Assembly: GCF_001007875.1 (NCBI RefSeq) | Contig: NZ_CP011412.1 | Span: 1,674,001 to 1,738,000, forward strand | DNA: 64,000 nt | Origin: Sedimenticola thiotaurini | GTDB lineage: Bacteria > Pseudomonadota > Gammaproteobacteria > Chromatiales > Chromatiaceae | Direction of reading: 5' to 3' | Part shown: one piece after another, positions 54,397 through 63,796 of the stretch | Layout: every line of letters begins with the position of its first letter | Position numbering within the stretch: the stretch's first letter is position 1 | Program-made: the position numbers and the translations under genes | The notes under the pieces: generated by a model | Told to the model about the DNA's origin: nothing | Database searches by the model: none | Seen by the model: only the letters and a program-made list of their open reading frames with translations

Positions 54397-54447
54397 TATT
54401 TCTTAACGACAAACAATGGAACTAAATGCTTTTTAACAGGTGACACC

Positions 54448-55173
54448 ATGAGCGGATCAATATCCACAATCAGGACACGGCACCGCTGGTCCTGCCTGCT
54501 TCTCGCCTGGTCACTGGTGGCGACAACCGCCACTGCGGCCCAGACGCAGTCCCATGACAGCATACGCCAGGCGGCAGAACAACATGTGCTGGATCAATTT
54601 GATCAGAAAGGACAGCAGGTGAACGCTACCGCAAAACGGCTCGACAGCCGGCTACGTCTTGCCGCTTGCGATGAGGACCTGGAGACATTCTCACCCTACA
54701 GCCGGAAAAACATTTCCCGGATCACTGTCGGCGTTCGCTGCAATGCGGCAGACGGATGGACGCTCTATGTGCCGGTAACCCTCTCTCTGATCAAGGAGGT
54801 GGTAATCGCCAACCGGGAACTGCCAAGCGACACCATCCTCACGCCGGCCGACATCACAATCGAAAAAAGGGATGTGGCGAAACTGCACCGTGGCTATCTT
54901 GAACGCCCCCAACAGGCGGTCGGAAAAATTGTGAAACGCCGAATCCGTCAGGGAGCCATCCTGACCCCGGGCCAGTTGAATATTCAACACGCCGTTAAAA
55001 AGGGTACCCAGGTGGTCATCGTAGCCCGGATCGGCACCCTGGTGGTCCGCATGAACGGAAAGGCACTGACCAACGGCGCCATCGGCGAGCGGATCAAGGT
55101 AAAAAACAGCAGCTCCAATCGACAGATTGAAGCTACCGTTATCGACACGGGCGTGGTCAAGGCCACAACCTAG
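54448..55173 (+). CDS. flgA: Flagellar P-ring assembly chaperone FlgA
   Basis: A 241-residue exported protein with a signal peptide (SCLLLAWSLVATTATAA). The C-terminal SAF-type domain is marked by VVIANRELPSDTILTPADIT and VGKIVKRRIRQGAILTPGQL. FlgA assists FlgI polymerisation in the periplasm. AGGTG lies upstream of the ATG at 54448; an ATG at 54385 lies within the sigma-54 promoter and is rejected. Confidence 0.93.
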   Translation: MSGSISTIRTRHRWSCLLLAWSLVATTATAAQTQSHDSIRQAAEQHVLDQFDQKGQQVNATAKRLDSRLRLAACDEDLETFSPYSRKNISRITVGVRCNAADGWTLYVPVTLSLIKEVVIANRELPSDTILTPADITIEKRDVAKLHRGYLERPQQAVGKIVKRRIRQGAILTPGQLNIQHAVKKGTQVVIVARIGTLVVRMNGKALTNGAIGERIKVKNSSSNRQIEATVIDTGVVKATT

Positions 55174-55263
55174 ACCCGCCAATGGCCCCGGAGACGCCTA
55201 TCTAGCGCTTACCGCAGTGTGAACTGACGCGGATTTTCCGCATCAAACGGACTATATTTCAAC

Positions 55264-55290
55264 TAAAGCTTGTAGCCGTTTGGCCGCTAC
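55264..55290 (+). promoter_or_regulatory. FliA (sigma-28) promoter of flgM-flgN
   Basis: TAAA (55264-55267) and GCCGCTAC (55283-55290) are separated by exactly 15 bases. It lies 37 bases before the flgM ATG. Regulation of flgM by FliA gives the known feedback loop. Confidence 0.75.
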
Positions 55291-55326
55291 GCAAATGGGT
55301 ACTTTCTCAGCAAGGTGATTAACAGC

Positions 55327-55653
55327 ATGAAAATCAAAGGTCCGGCCGGACAACCCATCACTACCGGCGAAAGCGCTAAAAGCACAGCGACCAGCAACAC
55401 CCAGACAGCGGGCGCATCCAGCTCGCGCAAATCAGACGGAACCTCCGGTGATACCGTCAGCCTGACAGGCTCCGCCACCCGCCTTCAGGAACTTGAAGCG
55501 CAGGTCGCCAGCCTGCCGATCGCCGATGCCCAGCACGTCTCCGACGTGCAACGCTCCCTGGCCACCGGCACATTTGCCTTCGAGCCGGAAGAGGCAGCAG
55601 AGCACCTGCTGGCCCAGGAGCGGGAGTTTTCGAAACTGGAAACAAAGGAGTAA
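55327..55653 (+). CDS. flgM: Anti-sigma-28 factor FlgM
   Basis: A 108-residue FlgM. The N-terminal 50 residues are disordered and Ser/Thr/Ala-rich. The sigma-binding C-terminal half includes the KSDGTSGDTVSLTGSATRLQ region and a helix (VQRSLATGTFAFEPEEAAEH). It holds FliA inactive until the hook-basal body exports FlgM. The ATG at 55327 starts MKIKGPAGQP, as is typical. flgN follows 3 bases after. Confidence 0.85.
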   Translation: MKIKGPAGQPITTGESAKSTATSNTQTAGASSSRKSDGTSGDTVSLTGSATRLQELEAQVASLPIADAQHVSDVQRSLATGTFAFEPEEAAEHLLAQEREFSKLETKE

Positions 55654-55656
55654 ATA

Positions 55657-56139
55657 ATGACCCTCTCTGCCGATCAGCAGAACCAGCTCACCCAGGCACT
55701 CTCGGCCGAGGTGAAATGCGCCCAAACGCTGGAAGAGATTCTAAAGCGTGAACAGGCGGCACTGAAAGCAACCGATCCCGATCAGGTTCTGGAGATCAGC
55801 AGAGAAAAGCAGCAGGCCGTGGAGCAGATGCAGGCCCACTCCAGGCAACGGGAACGTCTACTCACCTCGTTGGGTATCAACGTTGATGCGCCTGACCTGA
55901 ACCGGTTTTTTCAATCAAACAGCGATTCCGCCTGCGCCGATCTGTGGCGTCAACTGGGTGGAATTGCGGACCAGTTGCAGAAACAGAATGAGATCAATGG
56001 CGGCATCCTGGCCCTCAGCCAACGCCATAACAAGCAGGCGCTGGATCTGCTTTGCGGACGCACCGAGAGCAGAAACACCTACGGCGCCAAGGGCCAGCAG
56101 GAACCGGACCAGCCCGGCCACCCACTGGCCAAAGCCTGA
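55657..56139 (+). CDS. flgN: Flagellar export chaperone FlgN
   Basis: A 160-residue FlgN-family chaperone for FlgK and FlgL. It is helical, with coiled-coil heptads (TLEEILKREQAALKATDPDQ, ISREKQQAVEQMQAH) and a C-terminal LALSQRHNKQALDLLCG. Its position next to flgM is the conserved flgMN arrangement. Confidence 0.88.
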   Translation: MTLSADQQNQLTQALSAEVKCAQTLEEILKREQAALKATDPDQVLEISREKQQAVEQMQAHSRQRERLLTSLGINVDAPDLNRFFQSNSDSACADLWRQLGGIADQLQKQNEINGGILALSQRHNKQALDLLCGRTESRNTYGAKGQQEPDQPGHPLAKA

Positions 56140-56145
56140 GAACAG

Positions 56146-56185
56146 GAAAAAGCCCGCAGCAGCCATGCACAACCGACGAGCGGGC
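56146..56185 (-). terminator. Terminator of the arsS-transferase unit
   Basis: GCCCGC pairs with GCGGGC around a 22-base loop, followed on the minus strand by TTTTT. It also sits 12 bases after the convergent flgN stop. The long loop weakens the call. Confidence 0.5.
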
Positions 56186-56229
56186 CTGCGCAACAGAGCC
56201 CGGCCAGACGTACCTGTCCGTTTCCAGCA

Positions 56230-56859
56230 TCACTCCAGCATCGCCGGCTCCGACAGCTGCCGGTAGCGATCCAGATCGGCCTCCCGGTCCAGATCCCAGA
56301 GCGGCTCCAGCTCACGCCAGTATCCGACCTGTTGCGCCAGGCGTTGCCGGGTTATCGCCAACACCTGATCTGTACCCCAGGGAATATCACTGAACAGTCG
56401 ATGCTCCATCCGCCGCAGCCCCAGCAGGACATAGCCACCATCCTCGGCCGGTCCCAGCACCGCGTCTGCACCTGACTCCAGCCAAGCCAGCGCCCGACAC
56501 AGATGCCCCCCCGTCAGTACCGGACAATCGCCTCCGATCAACAGCACCATCTGGGAACGAGCCAGCGCCTGTTCGGCCCCGTGGGCCATGCGCTGCCCCA
56601 GGTCACCCATCACCTGCGGGTGAAGCGTTACCGACCGGTTTTGGGCCGCCGCCTGAAAAACCCCATGCCGGGTATCCGGTGCACACCAGATGTCGAGGGG
56701 TGCAATATCGGCACTCGCCTCCCCGATCATCCGTACCAGTAGCTCCCGATAAATAGCCGCAGCGTGTTGCGCGCCGACGGCTGGAATCAGGCGCGTCTTC
56801 ACCTGCCCCGGCTCGGGAGCCTTGGCAAACAGCAGAATACGGGCATGGGGATAACGCAT
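56230..56859 (-). CDS. rSAM/selenodomain-associated transferase 1 (TIGR04282-like)
   Basis: A 209-residue nucleotidyl/glycosyltransferase-like protein (DUF2064). The N-terminus RILLFAKAPEPGQVKTRLIP is the family hallmark; LIGGDCPVLTGGHL and VLGPAEDGGYVLLGLRR are the conserved core. The reaction is not known. Its ATG shares one base with the stop codon of the upstream gene (TAATG), so translation is coupled. It is the last gene of a unit with an ArsS-like radical SAM protein. Confidence 0.85.
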   Translation of the reverse strand: MRYPHARILLFAKAPEPGQVKTRLIPAVGAQHAAAIYRELLVRMIGEASADIAPLDIWCAPDTRHGVFQAAAQNRSVTLHPQVMGDLGQRMAHGAEQALARSQMVLLIGGDCPVLTGGHLCRALAWLESGADAVLGPAEDGGYVLLGLRRMEHRLFSDIPWGTDQVLAITRQRLAQQVGYWRELEPLWDLDREADLDRYRQLSEPAMLE

Positions 56860-57560
56860 TATCGATACCGTTCCGCCAGTCGCGCCGGGTCGGCCCCCAT
56901 AAAATAGGCCCAGCGCAAACGCCACATCAACAGGATGGTGCGCACGATGCCGCGTGATTCCCAGCGACGGCTGGAGGTCACCAGGCGTTGCGGCAGGATC
57001 AGCGGCCGGGAGCAGCGCTTGAGACGCCGACTGATCTCCACATCCTCCATCAGGGGAATGTCCGCGAACCCGCCCAGTCGGGCAAACAGCTCCCGGCGCA
57101 CGAAAATGCCCTGGTCACCGGTAGCGATCCCGGTCAGCCTGGAGCGCCAGTTCATCATGAACCCGATGAGCCGCAGCAACGGATGGCGGCCCGACAAGCG
57201 GATATCGAAACGTCCCCAGCCCCCCGTGGAGGAGGCCATAACCGTACAGATCAGCGCGGGAAAGTCCGGCTGAATAACACTGTCAGCATGGAGAAACCAG
57301 AGGACCTCCCCCGTTGCAACGGCGGCACCGGCATTCATCTGCCGTGCCCGCCCCGGAGCCGACTCGATCAACCTATCCACCAGGGGCTTAGCCCGCGCCA
57401 CTGTATCGTCCCGACTGCCTCCATCCACCAGAATCAGTTCCACGCCATCGGCGCGGGCGACCTGAAGGGTCTCCAGCAAGGGACCAATGGCGTGCGCCTC
57501 ATTCAGACAGGGGATAACGACCGACAGGGCGCCAGCACGGCACTTTTGACATTCATTCAC
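56859..57560 (-). CDS. rSAM/selenodomain-associated transferase 2 (TIGR04283-like)
   Basis: A 233-residue GT2-family glycosyltransferase. It begins LSVVIPCLNEAHAIGPLLE, then LILVDGGSRDDTV and VLWFLHADSVIQPDF (DxD-type), then TGDQGIFVRRELFARLGGF and LMEDVEISRRLK. These are typical of TIGR04283. The start is GTG at 57560 and overlaps the end of the upstream gene by 8 bases. The sugar donor and acceptor are unknown; relatives cluster with ArsS-type radical SAM genes. Confidence 0.87.
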   Translation of the reverse strand: MNECQKCRAGALSVVIPCLNEAHAIGPLLETLQVARADGVELILVDGGSRDDTVARAKPLVDRLIESAPGRARQMNAGAAVATGEVLWFLHADSVIQPDFPALICTVMASSTGGWGRFDIRLSGRHPLLRLIGFMMNWRSRLTGIATGDQGIFVRRELFARLGGFADIPLMEDVEISRRLKRCSRPLILPQRLVTSSRRWESRGIVRTILLMWRLRWAYFMGADPARLAERYR

Positions 57561-58527
57561 TCAGCGCTCCACCACAACTGCTGCCCTGCCCTGCGGTACA
57601 ACCGTAGCAGTGCTCAGCGATACGGATCGCCCAACCCTCCAGCTGCTGGTCGGAAATCTCCCCGATATGAATCCTGTCCCGCCCCTCCCGGGCGATGGGC
57701 ATCTGTAACATCTGGTTGAAGTCGCAATCGTAGAGATAACCCTGCCAGTCGATACTCAACTGGTTTCTGCACATGACTGTCTCCAGGTTATCGCTGCTGT
57801 AGGCGCTTCTCAACAGGGCCAGGTAATCATGGAACTGCCCCTGGGAGAGTAACATGCTGCCGAAACGACTGATCGGCATATTGGTGATGGTGAAGAGCTG
57901 GCTGAAACGGATACCATGGTCGTTCCACAGGCGGCGTTTGAAGTCCTGCTCCAGGGCACACTGGGCCGGCGGGAGTGAAGGCCCCAGGGGATTAAAGACC
58001 AGGTTCAGCACCAGACCACTCCCCTCCTGGGCATAACCCAGTTCATTCAACTGCTGGAGCCCCCGGATACTGGCATCGTAGACCCCCGCACCCCGTTGCT
58101 GATCCACGTTCTCCGCCAGATAACAGGGCAACGAAGCAACCACCTCCACCTGCTGTTCAGCCAGGAACCTACCCAGCGTCTCCTGCCCGGGCTCACCCAG
58201 GATGGAGAGGTTGCAGCGATCGATCACACCCACACCCCGCTCTCTTGCGGCTTTCACCAGATAACGGAAATGGACATTCAGTTCGGGTGCCCCGCCGGTC
58301 AGGTCGATACGGCGTATCTGCTGCCTGTCGATAAATCGCAGCACATCATCAATCGTCTCCCGCTCCATCATCTCGGTCCGCTTGGGACCGGCATTGACAT
58401 GGCAATGCTTGCAGGTCTGATTGCACTGATACCCCAGGTTAATCTGGAGTGTTTCCAACTGCCCCCGATTGATAGCGGGAAAAGTGGTGGGGGAGAGCAG
58501 ATGGGCTGTATCCAACATAACAAACAT
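57553..58527 (-). CDS. arsS: ArsS-like radical SAM/Cys-rich domain protein
   Basis: A 324-residue radical SAM enzyme of the TIGR04167/ArsS type. The [4Fe-4S] motif CNQTCKHCH (CxxxCxxC) is near residue 35, with the SAM-binding GGAPELN following. The C-terminal Cys-rich domain has NQLSIDWQGYLYDCDFNQML and ends in CYGCTAGQGSSCGGA. In cyanobacteria ArsS is proposed to join an adenosyl group to methylated arsenic in arsenosugar synthesis. Some homologues carry selenocysteine in the C-terminal domain; this copy has only cysteines. No arsM is adjacent. It is the first gene of a coupled three-gene unit. Confidence 0.87.
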   Translation of the reverse strand: MFVMLDTAHLLSPTTFPAINRGQLETLQINLGYQCNQTCKHCHVNAGPKRTEMMERETIDDVLRFIDRQQIRRIDLTGGAPELNVHFRYLVKAARERGVGVIDRCNLSILGEPGQETLGRFLAEQQVEVVASLPCYLAENVDQQRGAGVYDASIRGLQQLNELGYAQEGSGLVLNLVFNPLGPSLPPAQCALEQDFKRRLWNDHGIRFSQLFTITNMPISRFGSMLLSQGQFHDYLALLRSAYSSDNLETVMCRNQLSIDWQGYLYDCDFNQMLQMPIAREGRDRIHIGEISDQQLEGWAIRIAEHCYGCTAGQGSSCGGALSE

Positions 58528-58610
58528 TCCTTGACCAACAATTCATCTATATAGTTTACGGCGACCGACAGGGCAACGAATACTGCTCAGTCAGCGCGGT
58601 TATCAGCAGG

Positions 58611-58641
58611 TTGCCAAACAGCCCCGGGAAAATGCTAGAAT
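58611..58641 (+). promoter_or_regulatory. Candidate promoter of tRNA-Arg
   Basis: TTGCCA (58611-58616) and TAGAAT (58636-58641) are 19 bases apart, about 75 bases before the tRNA. The spacing is long, so the call is tentative. Confidence 0.35.
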
Positions 58642-58717
58642 GCGCCATTCTCAGGGGAGCCGGGATATCCTGCTGCTACTTTCTACGGTTTGCCTGAGAT
58701 AGCACAGCACCCTCACA

Positions 58718-58794
58718 GCCCCCGTAGCTCAGCTGGATAGAGCGCACCCCTCCTAAGGGTGAAGTCACACGTTCGAATCGTGTCGGGGGCGCCA
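58718..58794 (+). tRNA. tRNA-Arg (anticodon CCT)
   Basis: A 77-base tRNA with acceptor stem GCCCCCG / CGGGGGC, a discriminator G and an encoded CCA. The D-arm contains AGCTCAGCTGGATAGAGC, the anticodon stem is CACCC / GGGTG with loop CTCCTAA (anticodon CCT, reading AGG), and the T-loop is GTTCGAATC. It is a complete cloverleaf. No integrase gene lies beside it, so it is not an occupied attachment site here. Confidence 0.96.
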
Positions 58795-59002
58795 TTTTCC
58801 TGCAACGCTATCCTAACAGACCCGCACAACGACCGATCTCTTTCACTACTATCCGATCAAAGATCGTTTAAAGCCGGTTTGATACCGTCCTTATATCGAC
58901 GAAGGGTGCGGCCGGGCGGCGGCAACTGTTCGTTACCTGACTACCTTTTCTATGCCGATCCATGCTGTGTGGTGAGGAAGCGAACCCGGCCTGGAATGAC
59001 CG

Positions 59003-59329
59003 TCAGGCCTGACCTGAACCCTCGGCCCGTTGCTTCTCTTCAACCAACACACCATTCAGCGGTGCGGATTCGGTTTCGATCGTCACTTCGATGCCGGCTG
59101 CGGGAGGCGTTGTGGAAGGCTCATCTTTGCGCGCCTGCAACCGGGTCAGGATATCGGAAAGGACCCGCTCCAACTCAGTATAGGCACGGTACTGGGCAAG
59201 TTGGTAATAAGTACTTTTCCGGTCGTTCAGCAACGCCAATCGGGCATCAAAATAGGCCACGTCAGCCTCCAGTGAACTGAGGGTGAGACGCGCCCACTTT
59301 TTCTTCTGTTTTTTTTCCGATTCCTGCAT
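59003..59329 (-). CDS. Hypothetical helical protein
   Basis: A 108-residue soluble protein. The N-terminus is very basic (ESEKKQKKKWARLTL), followed by a predicted long helix (SLEADVAYFDARLALLNDRK, AYTELERVLSDILTRLQARK) and a disordered, acidic, Pro/Thr-rich tail. No family is recognised. It is divergent from sucA. The start is an ATG at 59329. Confidence 0.55.
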   Translation of the reverse strand: MQESEKKQKKKWARLTLSSLEADVAYFDARLALLNDRKSTYYQLAQYRAYTELERVLSDILTRLQARKDEPSTTPPAAGIEVTIETESAPLNGVLVEEKQRAEGSGQA

Positions 59330-59497
59330 AAACTCACGTTGCTTGCGGATTTGACCCGGGTTATTTCAATACCCTCGCAGCAGTATAACGCCCCGGCAGT
59401 ACAAATATCTAACTGCATGAATAAGTGTGATTTAGTTCAACCCGGCACAACTGCCGGAATGACGCAACTGCACAAAAATAACGACTTTTTTGGACAA

Positions 59498-59549
59498 TTG
59501 TACTAATTAATACAAAAAGACTTTAAAAAAGTGTCTCTTATGCTACTAT
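59498..59549 (+). promoter_or_regulatory. sucA promoter region with palindromic operator candidate
   Basis: An extended -10 (TG-C-TACTAT, 59541-59549) lies 16 bases after a -35-like TTTAAA (59522-59527). Just upstream, 59498-59515 is an 18-base near-perfect palindrome (TTGTACTAA / TTAATACAA, one mismatched pair). The whole region is AT-rich. The operator role is inferred from symmetry and position only. Confidence 0.5.
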
Positions 59550-59595
59550 CCCCCTAATCGCTCCCCATCCACTCAATAATAGGCCGATCATCCAA

Positions 59596-62457
59596 ATGAG
59601 CGCACTTCTGGAGTTGTTACGCAACACATCTGCCCTCTCCGGCGGTAATGCCGCCTTTATAGAGGATCTCTACGAAAGTTACCTGCAGGACCCAAGCAGC
59701 GTTGATTCTGCCTGGAGAGAACGCTTCGACGACATTATCAAGGACTCTGCAAACGAGGCACCCGATATTGCCCACGGCCCGGTCAGATCAAACTTTGCCC
59801 GTCTGGCGAGGGAGAAGCGGCCGGCGTCCCGACAGAGTACTGAACGCATGTCCCCGGGAGCAGCCGAAAAACAGGCCGCGGTATTGCGTCTGGTTAATGC
59901 CTGGCGTGTGCGCGGACATCAGTATGCCACGCTGGATCCGCTGCGGTTGCGGGATATCGAAGATGTACCCGACCTGGACCCGGCGTTCCACCGTTTGGGC
60001 GAAGCAGACATGGACACGGTATTCAACACCGGTTCCCTGTTTGCGCCCGACCGGATGCCGTTACGGGAAATCATCAACTTTATAAAAGAGGTATACGGCA
60101 ACAATATCGGTTCTGAGTATATGCACATTACCGATACCCGCCAGAAACGCTGGATTCAGAAACGGGTCGAGGGATCCCGGGCAAAAGCGGATCTCAGTGC
60201 CGATGACAAGCGCTGGCTGTTGACCCTGCTGACCGCCGCCGAGGGCCTGGAAAAGTATCTGCATACCCGTTACGTCGGACAGAAACGGTTCTCCCTGGAA
60301 GGGGGTGAATCCCTGATTCCGCTGCTGGATGAACTGATCCAGCGGGGCGGCAAGGATGGTATCCGGGAAGTGGCCATCGGCATGGCCCACCGCGGTCGAC
60401 TGAACGTCTTGACCAACATTCTGGGCAAAGCCCCGGCCGAACTGTTCGACGAGTTCGAAGGCAGGAAAAGCCCGGAACCCTATAAAAGCTCCGGTGATGT
60501 GAAGTACCACATGGGGTTCTCCACCGATATCGAGACACCGAGTGGCTTTACCCACGTGGTACTGGGTTTCAATCCGTCTCACCTGGAGATCATCAGCCCG
60601 GTGATTGAGGGCTCGGTTCGGGCCCGGCAACAGCGACGCGGTGACCGGGAAGGCAATGAAGTGTTGCCGATCCTGATCCACGGTGACTCCGCCTTCGCCG
60701 GCCAGGGTGTGGTAATGGAGACTTTCCAGATGTCCCAGGCCCGGGGCTACACCACTGGTGGATCGATCCATATCGTTATCAATAACCAGGTTGGCTTCAC
60801 CACCAGCAACCCGCTGGACACCCGCTCCACGCTCTACTGTACCGATGTGGCCAAGATGGTGCAGGCACCGATCTTCCACGTTAACGGGGACGATCCGGAA
60901 GCGGTGATTTTTGTTACCCGGCTGGCTATGGATTATCGTCAACGTTTCCATAAAGATGTGATCATTGATCTGGTCTGCTACCGTCGTCATGGCCATAATG
61001 AGGCCGATGAGCCGGCCATGACCCAGCCGATGATGTACCAGAAGATCCGTCGCTTACCGACCACCCGGTCCAACTACTCGGATCAGCTGATCGCCGAGGG
61101 TGTTATTACACCTGACCAGAGTCGCGACATGGTGGAAGACTACCGCTCCTCCCTGGAGCAGAATTCCACCGTAGCCCGCCCCACCCTGACCGACCTGAAC
61201 TACCCGTACCACGTCAACTGGGCGCCCTATCAGCATATCGACTGGGAACACCCGGCCGATACCACGATCAGCCCGGAGAAGCTGTCCATGCTGGCCAACC
61301 GGTTGCTGGAGGCCCCGGAAGGGTTCGACCTGCATCCCCGGGTGAAGAAGCTGATCGAGGGCCGTCGCAAGATGGCCACCGGCGACCAACTGGTGGATTG
61401 GGGCTTTGGTGAGTGCCTGGCCTATGCTGCGCTGGTGGATGAGGGCATTCCGGTACGCCTCTCCGGTCAGGACTGCGGCCGCGGCACCTTCTCCCATCGT
61501 CACGCAGTACTGCACAATCAACTCACCGGCGAGAGCTATACACCGTTACAGCACATCTCGGAGAATCAGGCCAACTTCCTGGTCATCGATTCACTGCTTT
61601 CTGAAGAGGCGGTGCTGGGCTTTGAGTATGGCTACGCCACCACCGAACCCCGGGCGCTGACCATCTGGGAGGCCCAGTTCGGTGACTTTGCCAATGGTGC
61701 CCAGGTTGTGATCGACCAGTTCATCAGCTCCGGTGGCGCCAAGTGGGGCCTCTACTGCGGGCTGGTGATGCTGCTGCCGCACGGCTATGAAGGCCAGGGT
61801 GCGGAACACTCTTCCGCCCGGCTGGAGCGTTACCTGCAACTCTGTGCAGAACACAACATGCAGGTCTGTGTCCCAACCACCCCGGCCCAGGTGTTCCACA
61901 TGCTGCGTCGGCAGATGTTGCGTCCGATGCGCAAACCCCTGATCGTGATGTCACCCAAGAGTCTGCTGCGACATCGCCTGGCCACCTCATCCCTGGAAGA
62001 GTTCACCCAGGGTGGTTTCCAACCGGTTATCGGAGAGACCGACGATCTGGATCCGGCAGAGATCGAGCATATCGTGGTCTGCTCCGGCAAGGTCTACTAT
62101 GAGCTGCTGGAAGCACGTCGGGCACGGGGACTGCGCAGCGTGGCGATTATCCGTATAGAGCAGCTGTATCCGTTCCCGCATGAGATATTTGATTCGATTA
62201 TCGATCAATATCCCCAGGTTGAACGGATCATCTGGTGCCAGGAAGAGCCCCAGAACCAGGGTGCCTGGGACCAGATAAAACACCGTTTCCACACCCTGCT
62301 GGATAAGGGTAAACACCTCTATTACGTGGGGCGGCCCGCCGCTGCCGCGCCGGCGGTGGGATACTACCCGATACACGTTCAACAACAAGAGACCCTGATC
62401 GATGAAGCCCTGACCGGCCAAATCAATCCCTCAATGAACCGAAGGACGCCTGCATAA
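59596..62457 (+). CDS. sucA: 2-oxoglutarate dehydrogenase E1 component
   Basis: A 953-residue thiamine-diphosphate-dependent E1 of the 2-oxoglutarate dehydrogenase complex (E. coli 933). It has the N-terminal E2-binding stretch ([17 protein letters not shown]), [36 protein letters not shown], the ThDP/Mg segment [13 protein letters not shown], and the C-terminal [17 protein letters not shown] and [19 protein letters not shown]. It decarboxylates 2-oxoglutarate and passes the succinyl group to E2 (sucB), which follows 1 base later. It is the first gene of the operon. Confidence 0.97.
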   Translation: MSALLELLRNTSALSGGNAAFIEDLYESYLQDPSSVDSAWRERFDDIIKDSANEAPDIAHGPVRSNFARLAREKRPASRQSTERMSPGAAEKQAAVLRLVNAWRVRGHQYATLDPLRLRDIEDVPDLDPAFHRLGEADMDTVFNTGSLFAPDRMPLREIINFIKEVYGNNIGSEYMHITDTRQKRWIQKRVEGSRAKADLSADDKRWLLTLLTAAEGLEKYLHTRYVGQKRFSLEGGESLIPLLDELIQRGGKDGIREVAIGMAHRGRLNVLTNILGKAPAELFDEFEGRKSPEPYKSSGDVKYHMGFSTDIETPSGFTHVVLGFNPSHLEIISPVIEGSVRARQQRRGDREGNEVLPILIHGDSAFAGQGVVMETFQMSQARGYTTGGSIHIVINNQVGFTTSNPLDTRSTLYCTDVAKMVQAPIFHVNGDDPEAVIFVTRLAMDYRQRFHKDVIIDLVCYRRHGHNEADEPAMTQPMMYQKIRRLPTTRSNYSDQLIAEGVITPDQSRDMVEDYRSSLEQNSTVARPTLTDLNYPYHVNWAPYQHIDWEHPADTTISPEKLSMLANRLLEAPEGFDLHPRVKKLIEGRRKMATGDQLVDWGFGECLAYAALVDEGIPVRLSGQDCGRGTFSHRHAVLHNQLTGESYTPLQHISENQANFLVIDSLLSEEAVLGFEYGYATTEPRALTIWEAQFGDFANGAQVVIDQFISSGGAKWGLYCGLVMLLPHGYEGQGAEHSSARLERYLQLCAEHNMQVCVPTTPAQVFHMLRRQMLRPMRKPLIVMSPKSLLRHRLATSSLEEFTQGGFQPVIGETDDLDPAEIEHIVVCSGKVYYELLEARRARGLRSVAIIRIEQLYPFPHEIFDSIIDQYPQVERIIWCQEEPQNQGAWDQIKHRFHTLLDKGKHLYYVGRPAAAAPAVGYYPIHVQQQETLIDEALTGQINPSMNRRTPA

Positions 62458-62458
62458 A

Positions 62459-63655
62459 ATGAGTATCAATGTAACCGTACCGGCACTGCCGGAATCTGTC
62501 GCCGACGCCACCATTCTCACCTGGCACAAAAAGCCGGGCGATGCGGTCTCCCGCGATGAGAATCTCGTCGATCTGGAGACCGACAAGGTCGTGCTGGAAG
62601 TACCTGCCCCTAAGGATGGGATAATGGGTGAGATCAGTGCGGCCGAAGGTGACACCGTTCAGGCGGGTGATCTGCTCACGTCGATTCAGGAAGGCAGCGC
62701 ACCGGCACCCCAGGCATCTACGCCGGCCGCCACCGATACGGCCAGCGATGAAGAGCCGGTTCTGACGCCGGCGGTACGTCGACTGGTTAAAGAGAAAGGC
62801 ATTGACCCCAAGGATATCGTTGGTACCGGCAAGGATGGTCGTATCCTCAAGACCGATGTAACCGCCTACCTGGAGAGCCTGGAAGCCGCAACCAGCAAGG
62901 CACCTGCAGAGCCCAGCCCGGAGAGTGAAATCACCCAGACGGGTATCGAGGGCGAACGTCCCGAGCAGCGGGTGCCCATGACCCGTCTGCGGGCCCGCAT
63001 TGCAGAACGGCTGCTGGAGGCGCAGCAGAACGCCGCCATTCTGACCACCTTCAACGAAGTGGATCTACAGGCGATCAATGACCTGCGCAAGAACTACAAG
63101 GATAAGTTCGAGAAAGATCACGAGGTCAAACTCGGCTTCATGTCGTTCTTCATCAAGGCCTCGGTGGAAGCGCTGAAGCAGTTCCCGGCGGTCAACGCCT
63201 CCATCGACGGCAAAGACATCATCTACCACGGCTACTATGACATCGGCATCGCGGTCGGATCACCCCGCGGCCTGGTGGTACCGATCCTGCGTGATGCTGA
63301 TCAACTCAGTTTTGCCGAGACCGAGAAGGCAGTGCGAGATTTCGGCAAGAAGGCTAATGACGGCTCCCTCAGTTACGAAGAGCTGACTGGCGGTACCTTC
63401 ACCATCTCCAATGGTGGCGTGTTCGGTTCCATGCTCTCAACGCCGATTCTGAACCCGCCCCAGAGTGCCATCCTGGGTATGCACACCATCCAGCAGCGCC
63501 CCATGGTCATTGACGGCGAGATCAAGATCCGGCCCATGATGTACCTGGCCCTCTCCTACGATCATCGCATTATCGATGGCCGTGAGGCGGTACAGTTCCT
63601 GGTCACTATCAAGAACATGCTGGAGGATCCCACCCGCCTGCTGCTGCAGGTTTAA
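62459..63655 (+). CDS. sucB: Dihydrolipoyl succinyltransferase (2-oxoglutarate dehydrogenase E2)
   Basis: A 398-residue E2 (E. coli 405). It has one N-terminal lipoyl domain ([14 protein letters not shown], lipoyl Lys43), a peripheral subunit-binding domain ([20 protein letters not shown], about residues 100-135) and a C-terminal catalytic domain ending with [12 protein letters not shown] (His369, Asp373). It transfers succinyl to CoA and forms the complex core. It lies 1 base after the sucA stop. The E3 gene is not next to it; a strong terminator follows. Confidence 0.97.
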   Translation: MSINVTVPALPESVADATILTWHKKPGDAVSRDENLVDLETDKVVLEVPAPKDGIMGEISAAEGDTVQAGDLLTSIQEGSAPAPQASTPAATDTASDEEPVLTPAVRRLVKEKGIDPKDIVGTGKDGRILKTDVTAYLESLEAATSKAPAEPSPESEITQTGIEGERPEQRVPMTRLRARIAERLLEAQQNAAILTTFNEVDLQAINDLRKNYKDKFEKDHEVKLGFMSFFIKASVEALKQFPAVNASIDGKDIIYHGYYDIGIAVGSPRGLVVPILRDADQLSFAETEKAVRDFGKKANDGSLSYEELTGGTFTISNGGVFGSMLSTPILNPPQSAILGMHTIQQRPMVIDGEIKIRPMMYLALSYDHRIIDGREAVQFLVTIKNMLEDPTRLLLQV

Positions 63656-63687
63656 GTAACCAACAGACCAGGTCTGGATACACTGAT

Positions 63688-63727
63688 AAAACCGGGGATC
63701 CTGCAACAGGAGCCCCGGTTTTTTTAT
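63688..63727 (+). terminator. Terminator of sucA-sucB
   Basis: AAAACCGGGG pairs with CCCCGGTTTT, with an inner TCCTG/CAGGA extension, and is followed by T residues. It lies about 33 bases after the sucB stop, so the operon is just two genes. Confidence 0.92.
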
Positions 63728-63796
63728 GGATGACTATACTGATCCCCAGAAGTTGGCCGATAATAATTTACCCGATACAGCCAACCTGGCAGGTCT

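Noticed and set aside
58718-59330. Genomic island inserted at tRNA-Arg
   Set aside because: There is no integrase, no repeated tRNA 3' end and no change in composition downstream.
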